The notes: generated by a model from the letters alone, not told the origin. DNA of 64,000 nt from Halichondria panicea (GCF_963675165.1 NC_087386.1:2482169-2546168); one strand, 5' to 3'; positions 45,709 to 58,852 are shown, counted from the first letter of the stretch. Numbers and translations: made by a program.

Positions 45709-46988
45709 CTAATAAACAAATGGTATAATAATTTTTCTGCTGTTTGGATAGTCCTCGAACTTGTCTCTATACCACACGTGAGTCTGCTTGGCAGTGACAG
45801 TGAGTACACAGGTAGTGCACAGGAACACTAGCCACATCGGAGCCATTAGGTTAGTGACAGCTTGACACAGCGATAGGGCAAAGTACATCACCATCTCGGC
45901 AAAGAAATGAGGACTGGAGACGTATTGGAACCAATCTCCAGTGGGTAGTCCGTACTGTGGCTTGTTCTTGGCTGCTCTGAGTTGTGCAAGGATGACGTGA
46001 CATCGGTACTGATGTGTGTAGGCCCAGAGGAACAGCAGAGTGGCTACAATGTGGTACCAGTGAAGACTGTCTTTAATCCGGCCAGCAAGGGTAGTGGCAG
46101 TAGACAAAGGTGAGTCTGCAATGTAACATTGATCAATGCCTGACATTAAAATAGAGACTCCTAAACAAGCATTAACAACCCGCACACAAGTCAACAATTA
46201 CACAGTAGTACTTGTACATACCTTGATCAAGTATTAATTGTAAGTGTACTAGACTGAATATTACTGTACCTGAATTCAAATGCAGCAGTGCTGTTGGTCC
46301 CAAAGCGGTGTAGAAGTAGACTCCGAGTATGTAATGAACTGGTGCCATCTTGCTATCAGAGAACACACTCACAAACAAACACTCAAACAATCTACGAGAC
46401 ACTTGCAAGCAAACGAGTAGTAAAACCAGCCACACTTCCAAATGAGCTTGAGAGAAATAGTTGCATTTGGATGACACAAAGTTCCCAATGACGGTCTCGA
46501 TTGCAGGGCCCAATAGCGGTAGTCGTGTGTGCAGTAGACAGTGGCTGGTATAGTAGAGGAATACAGAGTAGTTCCACACCACCCCCCACACGTAGAAGTG
46601 GGTGAACCACCTGCAGAGGGGAATAAAGACCTCCTTAGACTGGGACAATATATAATTTACAACAACTACAAGTCAGGACAGGGAGCAAATCATAATCCTG
46701 TACTTAGCTAGGTGTTACAAGCTAGACTTGAGCTAGCTAGAGGGTTCCCATTACTAGAGCTAGAGGTAGACCAATGGGTAGACTGATACATGCCCTCACT
46801 GACCTCTTGGGCACACTAGGGCTGATCCAGCTCCAGTCACTCTCACTCCTCAGCTTACCATACTCGTACACATCTCTGGTGAAACTTGGCAGATATTGTC
46901 TCCAATAGACAAGAGCATGAACTAGCAGTCCAGAACCAATCCACAGTAGCCAGGAGATGCCCACATACTGCATTAGCTGATCAGCCAT
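45709..46988 (-). CDS. SRD5A3: Polyprenol reductase / steroid 5-alpha-reductase 3 homologue
   Basis: Three exons, 46,804-46,988, 46,270-46,610 and 45,709-46,115, join in phase to give 310 residues, close to the roughly 318 of vertebrate SRD5A3. The C-terminal reductase region is well conserved (YTHQYRCHVILAQLR, PTGDWFQYVSSPHFFAEM, YPNSRKIIIPFVY). Several hydrophobic segments fit an ER multi-pass membrane protein. SRD5A3 converts polyprenol toward dolichol, the lipid carrier for N-glycosylation. It is tail to tail with the EDEM3-DUSP12 pseudogene. A tiny palindromic insertion lies directly upstream of the start codon and creates a four-codon upstream ORF. No lesion was seen. Confidence 0.93.
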
Positions 46989-47050
46989 TTAATAGCCTCC
47001 TTCACCAGGCCTCGAGGAAGAGCGGCCTGGAATCGAGGCTAATCAGCCAT
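46989..47050. mobile_element. Tiny palindromic insertion at the SRD5A3 start codon
   Basis: The element body (about 46,993-47,041) ends with the family's cggcctggaatcgaggcta. atcagccat occurs at 47,042-47,050 and, inside the first codons of SRD5A3, at 46,980-46,988, a 9-bp duplication. On the minus strand the outer copy reads ATG GCT GAT and is followed at once by TAG. Confidence 0.75.
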
Positions 47051-47459
47051 TTGCATCTGGCTGCACAAAAGAAATATAGGGGCGTTCCCAACCTTCTGGT
47101 TGTGCATAAACACACTTAAACTTGGCATCATTCATTCATCACAGTATCTCCATACAATACTGGGGCTTTTGCATCAATATATCCTTTCAGCAGTGATGAG
47201 TATCTTATCCATATATAATTATATCATGTGAATAATATCGTACCCTTTCGTCTTCTGTAAGGCTATCCTTCACCAACTGTGGGTAACTTGCACCATTCGG
47301 TGTTGCCATTTTCTGTCAAGTTATTATTATTATTATTATTACTTTTCAGTAGTGCTGAACAAAAATTAAAACTGAGTACGTTTGTATACAAATGTACACT
47401 GTATTGAGAGTAAGTAGCCCACTGCCAGTTGATCTTAGACTTCTTAAAAAAGTCCAGCT
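47051..47459. other. Intergenic stretch
   Basis: AT-rich, with a short (TTA)n run near 47,322. Part (47,080-47,150) resembles 32,080-32,280 (gaaatataaggggccttcc, cacacttggcatcattcatt), so both carry pieces of one repeat. No gene recognised. Confidence 0.5.
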
Positions 47460-48418
47460 GGTTAACTATTGAGACAATTAGAGCATAGATAGGTTAGAGC
47501 AGGGACATTTGACATGGTGTGTACACAGGTTGTCTGGGTCAAAGTTTTTGATAAAGTTTTCCCAGAAGAACTTGGACAGGAGACTCTCTATTCGAATTCC
47601 ACGATACGACATCTGAAGATCAATGCGTGGCATTGCGTTCCACAGACGCACTACTCTATTGAAGTAAAAGTGTCTTGCCTTATTACATCTTGTATAGTTG
47701 TGTGCCGGTCTGTGGTCACTGCCTAGTCTCGGCGATGTAGTGACGAAGCGAATGTGGTTTAGGATGTTGAAGTTGTCGGCTGTGGCTGTTTGAGGTTTTT
47801 AACCAGGAACAGTAAATCCATAAGCTCCATCCAGTGCATGAGGGGTATCATACCTAGTGTGGTTAGCCTCTGTTTATAACTGTAGGAGTTATCCCTGAGA
47901 ATGTAGATCTAGTTCGTTGCTCTTCTCTGGATTCTCTCGAGCTTTGAAATATTTTTAAAAAGGAGTGGTCTCCAATATGTTAGGTGAGAGGGGACTAGGG
48001 CAAAATAAAGATTCTTTTTTGTTTGAGTATTGTTAGTTGTAATAGTCCTTCTAATAAGGTTTATAGCCCCATAGGCTTTTGAGCATATGGTTGAGTAGTG
48101 TTTAGACCAGTCCAGTGTGTTTGATACGAGTATTCCCAGATCCTTGTAATTGTCCGTGAAGTCTATTTCGATTCCGTCTATGTAGTATCTGCTGGTCTCA
48201 TCCAGTACTGGCCCATAAAAACGCATAACTTTGCACTTGCTTCTGTTCATGCTTAGGTTCCATTTTTTGCACCAGTTTGTTACTTCATCAGATTGTAATT
48301 GGATACTATTTTCTTCTGAGGGTATAGTTTTTAGAAGTTTTTGTATCGTCCGCAAACAGGAATACTTTTGAGGAAGAATGACCCTTATTTAATTTCCTAA
48401 TTTAATTTTTTAATGACC
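47460..48418 (-). pseudogene. LINE fragment: reverse transcriptase C-terminal part
   Basis: The open part 47,909-48,355 encodes the thumb region typical of CR1/Jockey-group elements (WCKKWNLSMNRSKCKVM, YKDLGILVSNTLDWSKH, LERIQRRATN). After a TAG the same frame and then a shifted frame continue with RQRLTTLGMIPL and VVRLWNAMPRIDL to about 47,460. It is truncated at the 5' side and interrupted. The 48,419-48,705 stretch to the right holds short AT-rich direct repeats only. Confidence 0.85.
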
Positions 48419-48705
48419 CTTATTTAATTCGAGGTTTTGCATGCAGCCATGCCTGGGGGCCGAGCTATAGGGGGAGGGGCTTGTATGCAGAGTAATATCA
48501 TCAAGGGCGTATAGACACCTTTGATAAATATTGATAGATCTACACTTTTGTTGTTTCCCCGGCCAATCCTAGAAACTTTCCACACATTGCAAATGTTTTT
48601 GTGAACTCCAAATAAATAATTAAATAATTATTTAGCACATCAGAAAAGCAAGAACAGTGCGTTAATTTGTGAAAACACGATCAATATACAAAACTCTACA
48701 CTTGT

Positions 48706-51700
48706 TTACAAAGCTTCATAATTCCTATCATCGTCCTTTTCAGTTCTGTGTCGATTCGAGGATTTGTGCTTGTGCTTTTTCTTGTGAGAAGATCTCTCCT
48801 TCTCCACTCCCTCTCTGGTCCTCCGAGGTTTGTGCGGCTTTTCTCTCTCTCTGTGCTCGTCTTCTCCAGAGCCAGACTCTTCACCAACCCTGCGTGACAT
48901 GTGTGTGGGGGTGCAGGTGTAGCAGTGAGGTAGTGTCACCTCCTAAAGCTAATTGTAGCTAAGGCCACGGGTGTATTTAGACTGTATACATGTAGGTGCA
49001 TGAATGTACAATAGTGCTATTCTGAATAATTATGTACATACTCAGTCTAATAATAATTATGGCAAAAAAAAGGCAAATGTCACAATTACTTGGAATTCCA
49101 CACCGTATTTATACCAATACTAAATACTAAGCAATCACACATCTACATGTACAGTATGACATATTGCCCTTGTCTTCTTTTGCCGACAGTCCATACACGT
49201 ATAGCAATAAGTCATTACACGCACATGTACGTTTCAATTAAGGAAACGTACTCAACAGCTTTGGCGGTGTGTGTGCTCCAACTGGATTCCAGTGGTCCAT
49301 CCTATACATTGAATGAGAATACGAAACTGTTACAAAGATGTATAAGACAAGGGAAATAAAAAGAAGGCCTTCTGTGGTACAATGGTACTTTGATACATGA
49401 ATGTATGCTCAGTAGAAATACAAAAGATAGATTAGATTGTCGCAAAAACAAATTACTCTGTATGCTCACCTTCCCAGTTGAGTCTGAGTTTAGCCAAGCA
49501 TCGAGGGAGGAAATAGCAGTAAATGGGTCACCTGTCGATCCTTTCCCACCACCTACAGAAAGTACAGCCTCTGTCTCCTTAGACTCTCTCCTCTTCTTCG
49601 ATTTTTTCTTCTTCTTAGAGTCCCTCCTTTCTCCAATGGCAGGTGACTCGGCCGCAGGGGGTGGAGCTTGGGATGGGGTGGGGGAAAATTCTAACATGAG
49701 CCCTCCTGACTTCTTCTTCGCTGGTTTTACAGTTGGTTCTACTGGTTGGATCTCGATCGGATCTTCGGCAGGCTTCATTTTCTTCTTCTTTTTTTCTTTT
49801 TTTTGTGGGACGTTAAATAGTTCGTCCAATGGGACATTGTTATTGAATACTTTCTTGTATTGAGTGGGTGGTTTGGTAAGTTGGTCTAGGTTGACATCCT
49901 CGTCCTCCACAACTCTCGGCTCATCACTCTCCTCTTCACTTTCTTCCTCACTCTCAGTGAGTACAATCTCTTTAGCCGATACGAGAGGCTTCTGCTGTTT
50001 CATCACCTCTGGTACGAGGGGGGCGCTCTTAATGGGAGGGGCTTCCTCCTCTGGGCTGGAAAGGTCGTCATCTATGGCCACTTGGGGATTACCCCCATCA
50101 ACATCATCATCACTAGGGAGGAGAAAGTCATTAATCGCTGGCTATACATGTATGTATTATTGTCACTACTTCTCCTTCACTTTCGATCATTTCCTAGCTT
50201 ACGCACACCTTGCTACACACTTCACACAAGCTTTACCACTTATCCCACACACCCTCCACACTCACCACACACCACCCTCTCCACTACACCCACACACTCA
50301 CACACCTGTCCTCCTCACTGTCCTCTTCATCATTGCTCTCCTCAGAGTCTTCTAGGAATGACTCCACTTCCCCTCCCTCCGGCACAAAGTCATCAATCAT
50401 CATTGTTGGCCGAGCCTTGACAGGTCTGGGAGACTCCGCTGGAAAGTGACAAAAATATAAGTACATTGGACGCACATGTAAATATAGTGAACAAGTAGTT
50501 ACAAATACAACACATACATGTAGTGTACTGTACTAATTAGGACACGTAAACAGTGTTAGAAATTACTCACTGCCATCGGTCATTGACCAGACATATAATT
50601 AGAATGACCATGCATTCCTACAATGTATGTGTATATGACCAGGCACAAATTACATTTGACCATACAGTCAATAAAAATTACATCTAACACTGCTAAAGTT
50701 ACTGTACAAGGTGGTCAACATGATTGACACAAACTAAATACATGTACAACACAGTTCACGTACAGTACCATATGTAATTTTTATAATGTATACAACATAC
50801 AAGGCACTTCTTGGTTCTTTGCTGCCTCCTTTGTCCGTGAGCGGAACCCAGAGAAAAGTTTGGAAGACAGTGATCCCGAGCGTTGTTGCTCTGCAGCCAC
50901 ACCCACTGGAGTGGTTGGCTCCTCCTCGACCTTCTCACTAATGCTGCTCCGCAATCCTAAAGCATAAAGATGAAGAGTGGTAATAAACAATTCACGCTAT
51001 AGGTAACATTTTACGGAGGATTGGTACATGTACATGTACAATGAGAAAACTACAGCAGAGGTAACAAACCACTCATGAGGTACATGTAGTAACTACGAAC
51101 TGTGGAAGAGTTGCAGCAAACTAAACAACAGCTGGATCGTTATCACTTACGTGGGCTGTCATTTCCCCTAGAGGGGGTGGAGTCAGGTGTGAGGGGTGGT
51201 TCAGACTTCTTCTTACGGTCATCAACAATCTTCTGAATTTTCTCCAAGAACCTGCATTGTGCAAAAGCAACAATACCAGTGTAAACAACTAAGCAGTATT
51301 ATGAGATCGCTGCTAGTGCAGCGTACTGTACACGCTAACATGTAGTATTGCCAATGCTTGCTAAAAAAATAATGTACACAGGGGTAGCCTAGCTAGTACA
51401 TGGACACGAACATGAATACTCTTTCGTGCTTGAGAATGTTGCTACACAGTAAATGATGCTCACATGTCATAGTTCTGGTCGTCACTCTTGCTAGCACTGT
51501 CTAGCTCCTCTTTGGCTGCCAGTGTCTGCTCTCTGTTCCCCTGGAGCTGCTGTAAGAGGGTCTCTTGCTACAAAAGGAGAGACGGGATAGAAGTTTATTG
51601 GTGACAAAATGGTAGGAGCTCTAACGGTGTTACCCTTAGGCAAATACACTTACACTAATGAATTACACACGTAGTAAATATTTGAGAGGCAAAGCGGTAC

Positions 51701-53965
51701 TGGGAGTTGGTGTGCATGATGAGGAAGTTAGGTCAACATTACATGGGAACCCTAAGCAAGTCGACAGCAAATTTAATCCAACCCCAGAAACACATGTTCA
51801 CCCACAACAAGCCTAATTGTTTATGTGTAACCTAGGGAAGCAATTACAATTACACACAAGGCAAAATTCCCACCCCTAAAAAGTACACCCAGAATGAGCA
51901 GCCATGTGTAGTGCTTCCAGTTTCCCCACCTGAAGCTGAAGGAAGGGCACACTGAGGAACTTGTGCAAGTGAGTGAGTCCAAACCCATTCTTCATGGAGC
52001 CCTCAGCGTACCTCACGGGAGCAGCACCGTCCGGACGATCCAAGCCCTGGATAAGCATCATTGCCTCGTCACGTGACACCACTCGATGTTCCTCCATGTC
52101 TCGGAAGTTGCCCTGGACAAGAGTGAGATGCATCAATTACTATTTGATTCAAAACATTGTGTGCAAAAATTGTTCTTGTATGTTTACGCAGTGAAGACAG
52201 CTAGGTCTACAGGCCAACAAGATTGTGTCTACAAATTGTCTTATTATGTTCAAAGGAATTGGAGCCGTGATCACATACACATACACATGTACTACAACAT
52301 GCATGTGTAGCTGACTATCATGCTGTAGTGTACTCTCTCTCTCACCACTATGATGATGGGGATGTGGAGAGGAACTTTGGGAACCTCCTTCTCAATGTAT
52401 TTCCACGTCCTGAAAACAACACAAAACATACACTGTGTCCACGTATAAGAGCATTTATATTTGAGGTCAAGACTCGAGTAAAAGATATGAGCTGAACACA
52501 GTGAGTACAAGAATTACTACTAAGTAGACTAGCAATACAGCAATACACTGCACATTGTACATTTCAATAAAAAACCAATGCTGTACATGTACATGTGAGT
52601 ACCACGCTCCTCCCAGTTTCCCCAACTGGGAACACAAAATTATATAATGTAGCTCCTCTCCTCTCACCATTGCTTGGTCATGTCATAAGTAAACACTACG
52701 CCATGTGCCCCCTTGTACACGTCCAGGAACTCAGCGTCCAATGGCATATTGGCGGGATCCTGGTCAGAGGACGGCTCGTTGAACATCTTGAGGAGAGACT
52801 TGCCACCCTTCTTCTGAGAGCGACCCTTGTCCACTATGTCCCACACCTCCACCTTTACAGTGTCGTTTGTAACTGAGGGGGGGGTAATAAAGATACGGGG
52901 AAGGTTTTATTTTCAACAACTTCAACTCCCTGTGTTCAGTGAGGCTATTTTAAGCCACCCTACATGCATACAACAGTTGTCCTAATTAATGTACATTCTT
53001 TTAACAATGAGCTACAAATGAGAGCTACATGTATACTTACAAAGATAAAGTGAGTACGTGGCTCGGGATGTACATGGAAGGAACTCACCTTTGTAGCTCC
53101 ATAGAATGCTGGTCACCTAATCAGAAACAAGAATAACAGCTGTCTCAAACACACACTAACGTTTACATTCACTACAGCCATGCATTGCAGTTGCATATAC
53201 TGAGTACATGCTGTAAGTGCATTTATTTGAGGGAGTTATCAAGAACGAGCAAATGCTTTTACAGCTTAACGCTAGCCTACACGTGTATGTGAATAAATGA
53301 ATGATTCTGAATTGTGAAAGACGTATTGAGCAACTCATAATGGTACTATTATCCACCAACAATACAGAAACTTGCGTTATATACTTATTCTAAAAGAGGC
53401 CCCTTCTAATAATGCACCACCTGGAGATTTCTCCCATAAGGCACCATATAAATTCATTGGCTATTTCTTGTTTTGCACACATGTACACTAGTCTCGAAAA
53501 CGTAATTATTAAAAAGCGGCACCTTATTTAGAAGAAGTATGGTAATTACGGACTCACCTGAATCTCATTGGTTGGAATATAAGCCTCAGTAAACTGTTTC
53601 CCTTGCATGCGGTGGAAGAGACAGGTTTTGCCAGTGTTTCTGTCCCCACGAATCAAGATCTTGACTGAGGAACGTTAAAGTAATCATAATTATGCATGCC
53701 AATCTAGTACACCCTCCTCTAGCTCTGTGTAGTACAATGTACTTGTACCTATATACCAGACATGTGCTCCTGTACTGTACCAATCACACTCACTTGAATT
53801 CAGGTTTTTTATGATACTAGTGGACTCACTGTTGAACTGGATTCCTTTGGAAAACTTTTTCTGCAAGCTCTCATCCATAGACTGGATGCCTGCAGGTGTG
53901 GGGACACCTTGTAGCCTGCCTTGCTCGGCACCCATGCTCCTTCTCTTGCGGAAGAGGAAGCTCAT
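48706..53965 (-). CDS. RABL6: RAB-like protein 6 (RABL6/PARF) homologue
   Basis: Twelve exons join in phase to 698 residues (vertebrate RABL6 is about 730): 53,830-53,965; 53,558-53,664; 53,089-53,116; 52,668-52,872; 52,346-52,409; 51,930-52,112; 51,464-51,567; 51,151-51,251; 50,801-50,956; 50,306-50,438; 49,470-50,112; 48,706-48,942. The N-terminal GTPase-like domain has the P-loop [35 protein letters not shown] and [17 protein letters not shown], matching RABL6 closely. The C-terminal half is low-complexity: [17 protein letters not shown] (a conserved RABL6 motif), acidic Glu/Ser runs, then Lys-rich clusters. The start at 53,965 is preferred because upstream codons overlap the DHX40 promoter region. 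The last exon boundary is less certain. Confidence 0.93.
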
Positions 53966-54108
53966 AACAGCAGTGTACCTTGTATAAATAGCCCCAGTTT
54001 CAGGTTTCAGCTCGGGTTTCAGTACAGAAAAAATTGTCATGTGACGGGGATCAAGTCCAGCCACGCCCCATTGGAGGCTATAATTACCTCGAGACGATTA
54101 TTACAAAG
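53966..54108. promoter_or_regulatory. Shared divergent promoter of RABL6 and DHX40
   Basis: Only 143 bp separate the two start codons, which point away from each other. This must hold both 5' UTRs and core promoters. No TATA box is obvious. The role is inferred from layout. Confidence 0.6.
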
Positions 54109-56310
54109 ATGGCTACCAAGATTAAGGATCACTTGTCATCAAGAAAGCTACCCATCCAAGACTACCGTGATGAACTCATCAAGGCGGTGGAGAAGAGTCA
54201 ATGTGTGGTGATTACAGGGGAAACAGGCTGTGGTAAAACAACACAACTTCCACAGTATTTGAAAGAGGCTGGTTTGGCTCGACATGGCATAATCGGGGTG
54301 ACACAACCAAGACGTGTGGCCGCTATTTCTGTTGCTCATCGTGTTGCAGAGGAAGTAGGATCTCGAGTTGGAATGTCTGTAGGCTACAAGGTTCGATTCG
54401 ATGACATGACTGACTCGTCTAGAACGATAATCAAATACATGACGGATGGTTGTTTGCTCCGAGAGTTTCTGGATGATCAGGAGTTGTCGCTGTACAGTGT
54501 GGTTGTCTTGGATGAAGCTCACGAGCGAAGCTTAGCGACGGACATTCTGTTTGGTTTAGTCAAGAAACTGTTACAAATGCCATTCTCTGAGATGAAGAAG
54601 AGGAAGGATGCTCTCAAGGTGGTCGTCATGTCTGCTACCCTCGATGTGACCAAGTTTTCTCAGTTTTTTGATTCCTGCCCAGTTTTTACAATCCCTGGGA
54701 GAGTGTTCCCTGTTGACGTTCGCTATTGCTGCTCTGATGATAGTTTTGACACCAAGAGACTCACCTACCTGTCTCAAATGACACGTACTGTGATGAGTAT
54801 CCACCTGGAGCAGCCTGAAGGAGACATCCTCGTGTTTCTGACTGGACAATCGGAGATCGAGAACATTTGTAATCGGCTGTTCAAAGCTGCTGAGGCTGTT
54901 GACTACAATCATGATGTTGAGTGCAAGGATGTGAGGGGTGTACTGATATTGCCTCTGTATGGTGCTCTTCCCAGTGAACAACAGCAGAGAGTGTTCAAGC
55001 GTGTCGAACCTGGGATTCGGAGAGTCATAGTTGCCACTAACATTGCAGCTACCTCATTGACGATTGACGGAGTTGTGTATGTTGTCGATTCTGGATTTGT
55101 GAAACAGCTTGCGTATAACCCCCGTACTGGACTGGACAGTCTAGATATAGTGCCGGTAGCCAAATCTGAGGCCATCCAGCGATGTGGTCGAGCTGGGAGA
55201 ACTAAACCGGGGCATTGTTATCGCCTCTTCAGTCGCAAGTTTTACGATAGTTTGGAGGAGACAACTGTCCCTGAGATACAGCGATCGAGTCTCACGAGTG
55301 TTGTGTTGGACCTAAAGTGTATGGGCATACCGAATGTCGTTGAGTTCAGTTACCTTGATCCACCAGAGGAGAAGATGTTACTGGAAGCCTTACGTCAACT
55401 CTACTACTTTCAAGCTATCGATGAGAATGGTGTTGTTACTGAGTTAGGACATAGACTAGTAGAATTCCCACTCCAGCCCAGTTTAGCACGAGCGCTAATT
55501 CGATCAAAGCAACTCGCTTGTGAAGATGCAATACTTCCAATTGTGTCCATGCTGTCAGTTGAGAGTATCTTCGTTCGACCTTCAAACAAGAAAGAGGCTG
55601 AGCGTGCAATGAAAGTTCATAAAGAGCTGGCAGAGGCTGCTGGGGGAACGAGCGACTTTGCAACACTTTTGGCAATCTACAAGATGGCAACTGACAGTGG
55701 TAATCTTCGAGAATGGTGCAAGGAACACTGCGTTCACATGAGAGGAATTAAAACCGCACGGAGTATTTGTGACCAGCTCGATTCCATTCTAACCAGGCAA
55801 AAAGTGAACATCGACAAAGATCTCACCATACCTTTAGGACAGAGAGCGAGACAAGCCTTGTGCTACGGCCTCTTCTGCAATACAGCTCGTGTGTCCGGCA
55901 ATCGACGAAGCTTTCGAACCATGGATGGACATTGCACCTCTGCTTACATCCACCCTGGCTCCTCCCTGTTTGGCTCAGAAGAATCACTTGACTGGATTGT
56001 CTATTTCGAACTTGTGGAGACCACAAAGACATACATGAGAACAATTTGCCCGATACGCTACCAGTGGGTTCAAGACCTTCTCCCTCAGCTGCACAACATT
56101 GATGTGTACCGATTGAGCGACTGTGAGAAGAAAAGGGAAAGAAAAGATAGCGATGGTGGGGATGCTCAAGCTCCACCAACGAAAAGACGTTTGTCCGAGG
56201 CGGCAGGGGATGCATCACAAGATGGAGACAAGAAACGAGAAGAACTGAAACAAAGAGCAGCTTCTGCCAAAGAAAGATATCTAGCGAGAAAGACTGCACA
56301 GACTTACTGA
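54109..56310 (+). CDS. DHX40: DEAH-box RNA helicase DHX40 homologue, intronless
   Basis: One uninterrupted 733-codon frame. Motif I is TGETGCGKTTQ (about residues 36-46); then TQPRRVAA, the DEAH box (VVLDEAHERS), motif III SATLD, LTGQSEIEN, ATNIAATSLTIDG and motif VI QRCGRAGRT. The helicase-associated and OB-fold domains follow (FPLQPSLARALI, MDGHCTSAYIHPGSSLF, CPIRYQWVQDLLP). Features such as the insert LFKAAEAVDYNHDVE and the C-terminal KERYLARK match DHX40 better than DHX15 or DHX8. The ATG at 54,109 is chosen because it gives the family-like start MATKIKDHLSSRKLPIQDY; an in-frame ATG at 54,034 also exists. The absence of introns contrasts with all its neighbours. No decay is visible. Confidence 0.93.
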   Translation: MATKIKDHLSSRKLPIQDYRDELIKAVEKSQCVVITGETGCGKTTQLPQYLKEAGLARHGIIGVTQPRRVAAISVAHRVAEEVGSRVGMSVGYKVRFDDMTDSSRTIIKYMTDGCLLREFLDDQELSLYSVVVLDEAHERSLATDILFGLVKKLLQMPFSEMKKRKDALKVVVMSATLDVTKFSQFFDSCPVFTIPGRVFPVDVRYCCSDDSFDTKRLTYLSQMTRTVMSIHLEQPEGDILVFLTGQSEIENICNRLFKAAEAVDYNHDVECKDVRGVLILPLYGALPSEQQQRVFKRVEPGIRRVIVATNIAATSLTIDGVVYVVDSGFVKQLAYNPRTGLDSLDIVPVAKSEAIQRCGRAGRTKPGHCYRLFSRKFYDSLEETTVPEIQRSSLTSVVLDLKCMGIPNVVEFSYLDPPEEKMLLEALRQLYYFQAIDENGVVTELGHRLVEFPLQPSLARALIRSKQLACEDAILPIVSMLSVESIFVRPSNKKEAERAMKVHKELAEAAGGTSDFATLLAIYKMATDSGNLREWCKEHCVHMRGIKTARSICDQLDSILTRQKVNIDKDLTIPLGQRARQALCYGLFCNTARVSGNRRSFRTMDGHCTSAYIHPGSSLFGSEESLDWIVYFELVETTKTYMRTICPIRYQWVQDLLPQLHNIDVYRLSDCEKKRERKDSDGGDAQAPPTKRRLSEAAGDASQDGDKKREELKQRAASAKERYLARKTAQTY

Positions 56311-56450
56311 AACTGTATATTGATTACTTATAATTATACCACTATGTATGTGTGCACAACATTTACATACATGTTCATGATAACTGCTAATTAATATTTG
56401 TAAATGATCGTGATGTTTGATGATGAGATGCTTGCGGCGATAAAATCTTT

Positions 56451-56501
56451 TAGCCTCGATTCCAGGCCGGCCTTTCTCTTCGCGGCCTGGAATCGAGGCT
56501 A
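56451..56501. mobile_element. Tiny palindromic insertion (51 bp)
   Basis: TAGCCTCGATTCCAGGCCG, a short loop, then the complement. The flanking 9-mers aaaatcttt and tacatcttt match 7/9. It lies between DHX40 and the LRR-Ig gene. Confidence 0.75.
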
Positions 56502-56609
56502 TACATCTTTGTGGGAGCATAAATGGTGGGAGGCTGAGCACAATGTGATAACGAGCCCCGCCCCCCAGATACACAAAAACAAAAACAAACGGAGCAGCTA
56601 GCAGTCAAG

Positions 56610-58792
56610 ATGCAGGCTCTACTGGGACTAGTTTTGCTACTGTCCTTGCTAAGATCACTGGAGGCACAATGTCCTGATGTGTGTGCATGTACGGGCCTCA
56701 CACGCACAGTGGACTGCCGACCAGAAATCGCTGGCATTGGCTTCCAGTTCACCAGTATCCCTGACGGTGGTCCTCCCAACACTAGAATTTTGTAAGTTAA
56801 AAACACCTCTTAGTAATCTCTCATTGTGTTTGCAGGATAATGAGTGGAAATGCGATCTCCTCCCTGCCCCCTGATAACTTCACGGCCTACCCAGACCTGG
56901 TTACCCTGGATCTCAGTGATAACCTACTGCCTGATGTTCCTATTCTGGATATACCACAACTTACTAGCCTGTACGTGAAAAAGCTAAAGCATTACCTGTA
57001 TAGTTTTGTGGTTTGGTCAATAGTGATCCTTTACCATTGTACACATGCATATGACGACAATGTAACTCTGCAGTACGCTGGATGGTAATCCCTTTGTGAG
57101 TCTTCGTGATGATGCGTTTACTGACCTCACATCATTGGAGAACTTGTACGTTACTCTTTGATCACTTTAAGTATGGCGTATAAAAATAGAGGTAACTAAG
57201 CATTTCATGAATTAACATTATCCACAGGTACATTCGACGCACACCGCTCACCACTCTCAATGCTACAACATTTAATGGAGCAGCAGCTACACTGGAAAAC
57301 CTGTAAGTCTTTTGCTGATGCCGTTCGCTGATGTCAATATAAATTACGTTTCAGCTTCCTGGATGAAAATCCCTTCACAGAACTGCCACCTGACCTTCTC
57401 ACATTCATTTCTCAGTTACAAATGCTGTAAGTCATCTACTTAATTTTATCTACATGCATTAAATCATTAACTATTACAGATCTCTGACTAACACTCCTCT
57501 TCAAACTCTCCCTGATGGACTATTTGATCCTCTGGATCCACTAACTGCACAAGTGTAAGCAATGCACACAACGTATTTCTCTATACAAATATATGTTTGT
57601 ATGATCACTGTATCTTACGTTCGTAGGGACCTTTTGAATAATCCCTGGTCATGTGATTGCAATCTAGCCTGGTTCAGTACTTACCTGACTGGTAACAACA
57701 TACTGGTTGATGACACCAACACAGTATGCCTCTGGCCACCTGCTCATCGTAACCAGCCCATCAGTGCTGTCGCTTCTACTGAGTTCACTTGCTGTAAGTA
57801 TAAGAACTGGCTCTGTTGGTTTTTACTAAATGCCTGCTTGCAAATTTATAGTTAATTACCGTTATTTCTAGAACAGTACAATAATAATGCTTATTGATTG
57901 TTGACCAGTTTCGATGTTCCACTTATATTCTCTCAGATGCATCAGTCATTACCCAATCACCTCAAAACGAGACCATATTCTCCAACCTGACTCTGACAAT
58001 TAGTTGCATTATTGACGGTGCTCCTTTCCCTGAAGTGGTGTGGATGAAGGATACTGTACTATTTAATTTATCAAGTCGAGTGCATCTTGAAAACACGTAC
58101 AGTGCTTCATTGTTCTTTGAGAGCCTGGAGCTCTCTGACTCTGGTGTCTATCAGTGCTCCATTGAGAATGGTGCAGACATGAGCAGTGAGGGAGAGATCA
58201 CTGTACTAGGTATGGCGATATCGATACTTAACAACCGTTATTATAAACACAATTAAGTTACTGAATTTTATTATGTGCTTCCTCGACCTGGTCATTCTTA
58301 TAATTATACATAATCAGGATGCACTCTTGATACAAAGCATCTCTCTTTTTTCAGAGCACACTTGTTTTGATGGTCATCTCTCTAGTGATCACGAGACTGA
58401 TGTGGACTGTGGAGGGGAGTTCTGTGAACCCTGCAACATTAGTCAAGTAAGTTCGATGATGTATGTGCTGTGCAATATAGAAGCATATGACCACTTATCA
58501 GTCTGATATTATTCACGTCCCATCCCATTACTTCGAATATAAATTATAGATGGACACAACATCTAGAACACACATTGCGGTCCACTTGACCATGTATCCC
58601 AATTGTGGGTTCCAAACAAAAATGTTATGCATAGAAGAAGTACAGTAATGACTTGTACTGTGCATGGTGTATGTTGTTTTGCCCATGGCTAATTTGCCAT
58701 AACAAGCAGGTAATGTACACTGACTTACTATAGCTATCACTCTACACACACGCACACACGCACACACGCACATACGCACGCACACACACACG

Positions 58793-58852
<60 letters not shown>

